A stretch of 44,967 nt of DNA. Source: Chloroflexi bacterium RBG_16_56_11 (GTDB lineage: Bacteria; Chloroflexota; Dehalococcoidia; Dehalococcoidales; RBG-16-60-22). The position numbers were made by a program, and so were the translations under genes. Below the pieces are notes generated by a model. It was given only the letters and a program-made list of their open reading frames with translations, was not told where the DNA came from and did not search any database. The DNA lies in the NCBI GenBank assembly GCA_001796865.1, contig MGNQ01000009.1, forward strand, positions 19,547 through 64,513, in the 5' to 3' direction. Below, in pieces: positions 38,087 through 44,967 of the stretch (position 1 is the stretch's first letter; each line of letters opens with the position of its first letter).

Positions 38087-38188
38087 AAAAAAGGTTGGAC
38101 AATAGTGTTTTTCAACCAGCGGGATATTTTTCCGTATCAACACCGGCACGGCCGCCGGGGCCTGGTAAATTTTTTTTTACCGCTTTAG

Positions 38189-40615
<2,427 letters not shown>

Positions 40616-40633
40616 CTAATTCCGCAACCGGCC

Positions 40634-40852
40634 TTATAGTAAAGCAAGAAACTCATCCCTACTTAATCCGGCATCTCTAATCAAATTACGCAAGATTCCC
40701 CGTCCTAGTTCTTTGTGTCTGGGTACCGAAAGCCTGCCTTTAGAAGGGTGAAGTAATATCATATGGCTCCCTTCAGTATGATCCCAAACATATCCGACTT
40801 TATGCACCGCTTTAATAAAATCGTCACCTGATATTATCGGAAGGTGAGCCAT
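40634..40852 (-). CDS. hicA: HicA-family toxin (YcfA-like mRNA interferase)
   Basis: LPIISGDDFIKAVHKVGYVWDHTEGSHMILLHPSKGRLSVPRHKELGRGILRNLIRDAGLSRDEFLALL. Confidence 0.88.
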   Translation of the reverse strand: MAHLPIISGDDFIKAVHKVGYVWDHTEGSHMILLHPSKGRLSVPRHKELGRGILRNLIRDAGLSRDEFLALL

Positions 40853-41373
40853 TAAACGGCGACCTCAACCTCTCGTACCTCAGTGATACTGGGTATCGGT
40901 TCTCCGTGCCTGAGCATGCTGGCGATATACCCGCGTATGGCCTCTCTGATGTTGGCAATAGCCTCTTCCTCGTTTCTCCCCTGTGAATGGCACCCAGGCA
41001 AAGCCGGAACGCTGGCAACGATAAAGCCATCCTCATCCTGTTCCAATGTGATGGCAAACTTCTTAGTATCCTCGATGTTAACATTACTGGTAGCATGATG
41101 ACGTATCGGCTCCGGTCCATTCATGGCCTCTAACGAGCGGACTGTAAAACCTAATTTTCTTAAAATGTGATGAGCGTATTGCGCATTAAAAAAACCCGTA
41201 TAAGGTAGCCCCGTCACCAGGTGGAGAAGTTGCTTTATTGGATATCTTAATCCGTGAAGTTCTACATAATATCTATTTCGGCCGTCAAATGGCTTCGGAG
41301 GGACATATTTGGCTGCATTAAGAATACTATCTCTTTTTATTTCATAGCCCTGACCATCTATAATGAACCTCAT
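40852..41373 (-). CDS. HicB-family antitoxin with an additional ~85-aa N-terminal domain
   Basis: C-terminal half KFAITLEQDEDGFIVASVPALPGCHSQGRNEEEAIANIREAIRGYIASM is HicB-like; overlaps hicA at TAATG. Confidence 0.82.
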   Translation of the reverse strand: MRFIIDGQGYEIKRDSILNAAKYVPPKPFDGRNRYYVELHGLRYPIKQLLHLVTGLPYTGFFNAQYAHHILRKLGFTVRSLEAMNGPEPIRHHATSNVNIEDTKKFAITLEQDEDGFIVASVPALPGCHSQGRNEEEAIANIREAIRGYIASMLRHGEPIPSITEVREVEVAV

Positions 41374-41406
41374 AAAATACTTCCTTCTTTCTTTCTTCTT
41401 TCTATT

Positions 41407-41434
41407 ATTATAATGATAAGGAAATATTTGTCAA
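41407..41434 (-). promoter_or_regulatory. Predicted consensus sigma70 promoter for the hicB-hicA operon
   Basis: Minus strand: TTGACA (41434-41429), 16-nt spacer, TATAAT (41412-41407). Confidence 0.7.
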
Positions 41435-41544
41435 TAGGTCTATGAGAAGAGGGATAATACAATAAAGTGTGAACTACTGCCCAGCTCGGAAATTCCACCA
41501 CATAAAATTAATACAGATCTATATCTTCTGATTTATTTGCTTTA

Positions 41545-42111
41545 TTACTTCCCTTGTATCAGCGAGAAGAACTCGGCGCGGGAGGCTGATTTACTCCGGA
41601 AGGCCCCCCGGATAGCGGAGGTAATGACGTTGCTCCCCGGTTTCTTGATGCCCCGCATCGTCATGCAGAGGTGCTCCGCCTGTACCACCACCGCTACCCC
41701 GGCCGGGCCGATGCCTTCGTCGATGGCGTCGGCGATTTCCGTGGTCATCCGCTCCTGCACCTGGGGCCGACGGGCGATGGTCTCCACCACCCTGGCCAGC
41801 TTGCTGATACCGACGATACGACCTTCGGTGTTGGGGATATAGCCCACGTGCGCCACGCCGAAAAAGGGCAGCAGGTGGTGCTCGCACATGGAATAGAACG
41901 GTATGTCCTTCAGGACCACCATCTCGCGGTGGCCGAGCTCGAATCCCACGTCCAGGTCTTCCTTAGGGTCCTTATGAAGCCCGGTGAAAAGCTCGGCGTA
42001 CATCTCTGCCACCCGCTGGGGGGTATCGCGAATCCCTTCGCGCTGCGGGTCTTCCCCGATAGCTTCGATGATATCCGCCACCGCCCTCTTGATCCTGGCC
42101 TCGTCAACCAT
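41545..42111 (-). CDS. folE: GTP cyclohydrolase I
   Basis: [63 protein letters not shown]. Confidence 0.95.
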   Translation of the reverse strand: MVDEARIKRAVADIIEAIGEDPQREGIRDTPQRVAEMYAELFTGLHKDPKEDLDVGFELGHREMVVLKDIPFYSMCEHHLLPFFGVAHVGYIPNTEGRIVGISKLARVVETIARRPQVQERMTTEIADAIDEGIGPAGVAVVVQAEHLCMTMRGIKKPGSNVITSAIRGAFRSKSASRAEFFSLIQGK

Positions 42112-42147
42112 GTTGGGCCTCCTTGTTTACCTGCCGCCGTACTATTC

Positions 42148-42235
42148 TGTCATTGCGAGGAGCGAAGCGACGAAGCAATCCGTATCTTTGTTTCCTGTGT
42201 TATTGACGGATTGCTTCGCTACGCTCGCAATGACA
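42148..42235. repeat. Imperfect long inverted repeat (palindromic interspersed/MITE-like element)
   Basis: Left arm TGTCATTGCGAGGAGCGAAGCGACGAAGCAATCCGT (42148-42183), right arm ACGGATTGCTTCGCTACGCTCGCAATGACA (42206-42235). Confidence 0.85.
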
Positions 42236-42283
42236 AATCCAATATACTTCGGGCATAAATAAAAGCTGTCTGAAGTAATACGT

Positions 42284-43336
42284 TTACCCCAACCCCAACG
42301 CCTTTTCCACCGCCGCCAGCTCCCCCGGCAGCTCCAGGAAGGGCGGGGCGTTCTTGAGGGCGGTTTCGGTATCTTTGAGGCCGTTTCCGGTGACCACGGC
42401 GACAATGACCTTACCGGAAAAGTCTGCTCCCTTTCCGACGAGCTTGATAAGGCCGGCCAGCGACGCCGCCGAGGCCGGCTCGCCGAAGACCCCCGCCTCC
42501 GCAGCCATAATCCTCTGGGCGGCGAGTATCCCGGCATCGCTGACCATGTCGATAACACCGCCGGACTCGTCCCGGGCGGCTACCGCCTTCTGCCAGCTCG
42601 CCGGATTTCCGATGCGGATGGCCGTGGCCACCGTCTCCGGCTTCTCGATGATATGTCCCCGCACGATGGGCGCCGCCCCCTCCGCCTGGAACCCATACAT
42701 CTTCGGCTTCCTGGTGGCTTTGCCCGCCGCATGATATTCTTTAAACCCTTTCCAATAGGCTGTTATGTTGCCGGCATTCCCCACCGGCAAAAAGAGATAG
42801 TCCGGGGCGTCGCCGAGGACGTCAATAATCTCGAAGGCGGCCGTTTTTTGCCCCTCGATACGGTAAGGATTGAGTGAGTTCACCAGCGTGACCGGGTGCT
42901 TCTGGCTGAGGCCGCGCACAATATTCAAAGCGCCGTCGAAATTGCCTTCGATAGCGACGATTTTCGCGCCGTAGATGACGGCCTGGGCCAGCTTCCCCAT
43001 GGCGATATTGCCCCGCGGGACAACAATAATACATTCGAGCCCGCAGTACGCCGCGAAGGCGGCGGCTGAGGCGCTGGTGTTGCCGGTCGAAGCGCAGATG
43101 ATAGCCCGGCTCCCATCTTCTAACGCCTTGGCCACGGCCACCACCATGCCGCGGTCTTTGAACGAGCCGGTAGGGTGGCAGCCCTCCAGCTTGAAATATA
43201 GCTGTCCGCAGCCATACTTCCTCGCCAGGCGTTCACATTTTACCAGCGGGGTGTCGCCCTCACCGATGGTGAACATCGGGGTCTTTCCGGTAACAGGTAA
43301 ATATTTTTTATACTGGAGCAGGACTCCCTTTTTCAG
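42284..43336 (-). CDS. thrC: Threonine synthase (probable non-ATG start, CTG at 43336)
   Basis: [18 protein letters not shown]-Lys motif, [38 protein letters not shown]. In-frame upstream extension [20 protein letters not shown] matches the usual threonine synthase N-terminus. Confidence 0.9.
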   Translation of the reverse strand: MKKGVLLQYKKYLPVTGKTPMFTIGEGDTPLVKCERLARKYGCGQLYFKLEGCHPTGSFKDRGMVVAVAKALEDGSRAIICASTGNTSASAAAFAAYCGLECIIVVPRGNIAMGKLAQAVIYGAKIVAIEGNFDGALNIVRGLSQKHPVTLVNSLNPYRIEGQKTAAFEIIDVLGDAPDYLFLPVGNAGNITAYWKGFKEYHAAGKATRKPKMYGFQAEGAAPIVRGHIIEKPETVATAIRIGNPASWQKAVAARDESGGVIDMVSDAGILAAQRIMAAEAGVFGEPASAASLAGLIKLVGKGADFSGKVIVAVVTGNGLKDTETALKNAPPFLELPGELAAVEKALGLG

Positions 43337-43338
43337 TG

Positions 43339-44652
43339 CTAACCTCCCTCTATGTCCTCGACCCGTATGCAGTTAGCGATTTTTTTGACCGCTTCGAGGC
43401 TCTCTAGCTCGCGGAGGGCTTTCTGAACAGCCTTTTCCCGGGCAGGGTGAGTCATGATGACTATCTCCGCTGTCTTCGTCCGGCTTTCCGATTCCGGTTG
43501 TATCGCCGAGGAAATACTGATTTTATTGTTACCGAAGATTGTCGCTATCTGCGCCAAGACACCAGGCCGGTCCGCGGCGCTCAATCTTACATAGTATTGT
43601 GTCACTATCGCATCGATAGGTTTGATTGTCTTACCTGACGCGGCCTTCCAGGTAGAAACGCTACCTATCCCCAGGATAATCTTCCGCGCCGAGGATACGA
43701 TGTCGGCTATCACGGCGCTGCTGGTAGGCCTGGCTCCGGCACCTTCACCCATGAAAAGCACCTTCCCGACCAGGTCCCCTTCCACCTGGATGGCGTTATA
43801 GACACCTTCGACTTTAGCCAGGAAAGAGTCGGACGGGATGAAGACCGGGTGCACCCTGGCCTCTATCGAAGCATCGCATTGCTTGGCTATCGCCAGGAGC
43901 TTGATGGTAAATCCCAGTTCTCGGGCATACCTGAAATCGCGCGCCTCGATACGCGAGATCCCCTCCCGATAGATGTCCTCCGGACGCACCCGGGTCTGGA
44001 AGGCCAGCGTGGCCATTATGGCCAGCTTATAGTTGGCGTCGATACCCTCAATGTCATTCACTGGATTGGCCTCGGCATAACCCAGCTTCTGAGCTTGCTT
44101 CAAAGCCGCAGCGAAATCGATGCCCTCCCTGGCCATCCGGGAAAGGATGTAGTTAGTGGTACCGTTTATAATGGCGAAGATACCACTGATATCGTTGGCC
44201 ACCAGGTCGTGTTTAAAAGGAGCGATGAGCGGGATGCCTCCGCCCACGCTCGCTTCATATTGCAGCCCGACGCCGTGCTTCCGGGCCAGCCCTAACAGCT
44301 CAACGCCGTGCTTGGCGATAACTTCCTTGTTGGAAGTGACGACATGCTTGCCGCCCGATAAGGCCCTTTTCAGATATTCGTAGGCCGGATTTTCACCGCC
44401 TATGGCCTCGACGACAATATCGATGCCTCGCTCACCAAAAAACTCATCATCGTCGGTGGTCAAGAGTCCGGCGGGCATCTTTTTCGCCTGCGGCCGCGCC
44501 AGGTCCTCAGGCAGCACTTTGACCCGCCGCAATACCAGGGGACAGCCTGCCTTTTCCGCGAGGGTATCCGCCTTTTCCTGCAGCACCATGGCTACCTGCC
44601 CCGCCACCACCCCCAGTCCCATCAACCCTATTCCTATACTCTTCCCGGCCAT
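43339..44652 (-). CDS. hom: Homoserine dehydrogenase (with C-terminal ACT domain)
   Basis: [71 protein letters not shown]-terminal ACT region [30 protein letters not shown]. Confidence 0.95.
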   Translation of the reverse strand: MAGKSIGIGLMGLGVVAGQVAMVLQEKADTLAEKAGCPLVLRRVKVLPEDLARPQAKKMPAGLLTTDDDEFFGERGIDIVVEAIGGENPAYEYLKRALSGGKHVVTSNKEVIAKHGVELLGLARKHGVGLQYEASVGGGIPLIAPFKHDLVANDISGIFAIINGTTNYILSRMAREGIDFAAALKQAQKLGYAEANPVNDIEGIDANYKLAIMATLAFQTRVRPEDIYREGISRIEARDFRYARELGFTIKLLAIAKQCDASIEARVHPVFIPSDSFLAKVEGVYNAIQVEGDLVGKVLFMGEGAGARPTSSAVIADIVSSARKIILGIGSVSTWKAASGKTIKPIDAIVTQYYVRLSAADRPGVLAQIATIFGNNKISISSAIQPESESRTKTAEIVIMTHPAREKAVQKALRELESLEAVKKIANCIRVEDIEGG

Positions 44653-44660
44653 CTCTTACC

Positions 44661-44967
44661 TCAGCCCGTCAGCTCCTTCTGGGCGCGCAATATCGCCCAT
44701 TGTTGAAGCGACTCGTCAAAATAGCTATCGTCCACCTTATTTGCAGGGTCCGACTGCACCTCGGAAATCCAATCGTTAAGAAGCTGCTGTATGAGGGTAT
44801 TTCGGTCTTCGCTGGTCAGCGTCTTATTATTGTCTTTATCGACTATTTTTACCAGCCAAGAGCCTCCCTGAGTCCAGTACAGTTCATCCCGGATAGGATC
44901 GCTCCATTTCCCCGGTTCCGTATCCGGGCTGAAAACATAGTTATTGAAAGGGGTACTGATATTAGAT
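44661..44967 (-). CDS. C-terminal part of a CDS running off the window (function unassigned)
   Basis: Minus-strand open frame ending TGA at 44661-44663: ...SNISTPFNNYVFSPDTEPGKWSDPIRDELYWTQGGSWLVKIVDKDNNKTLTSEDRNTLIQQLLNDWISEVQ...AQKELTG*. Confidence 0.65.
   Translation of the reverse strand, partial: SNISTPFNNYVFSPDTEPGKWSDPIRDELYWTQGGSWLVKIVDKDNNKTLTSEDRNTLIQQLLNDWISEVQSDPANKVDDSYFDESLQQWAILRAQKELTG

Overview
The window (~45 kb) is a gene-dense, moderately GC-rich bacterial chromosome segment. The gene repertoire suggests Chloroflexota/Dehalococcoidia, but that is an inference only. From left to right it holds: (i) a metB/C-type PLP enzyme facing away from a sulfur-assimilation and siroheme/tetrapyrrole operon (small siroheme sulfite reductase, cysH, a cysteine synthase fused to a TusA-like domain, DUF2061, precorrin-2 dehydrogenase, hemA, hemC, cobA-hemD fusion, hemB, hemL); (ii) two hypothetical genes and tRNA-Arg(CCT); (iii) a glycosyltransferase, an M50-CBS protease, UspA, an MBL-rhodanese protein, a CDF transporter and a TauE/SafE permease; (iv) a LonB-like protease and a 2-oxoacid:ferredoxin oxidoreductase; (v) a cupredoxin, a thiol peroxidase and a TgpA/DUF58/MoxR operon; (vi) a two-component system with a GH3-like enzyme; (vii) gyrB, a HicAB-type toxin-antitoxin pair, folE, thrC and hom. 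The observations most worth a second look are: a ~540-nt, ~33% GC block sitting in frame inside an otherwise ~57% GC gyrB; an inverted duplication of a promoter module whose copies face each other between metB and the sulfur operon, followed by a long structured leader; a CysK-TusA fusion; an MBL-rhodanese protein with a degenerate metal motif; and a HicB antitoxin with an extra N-terminal domain. No CRISPR array, transposase or prophage was seen.
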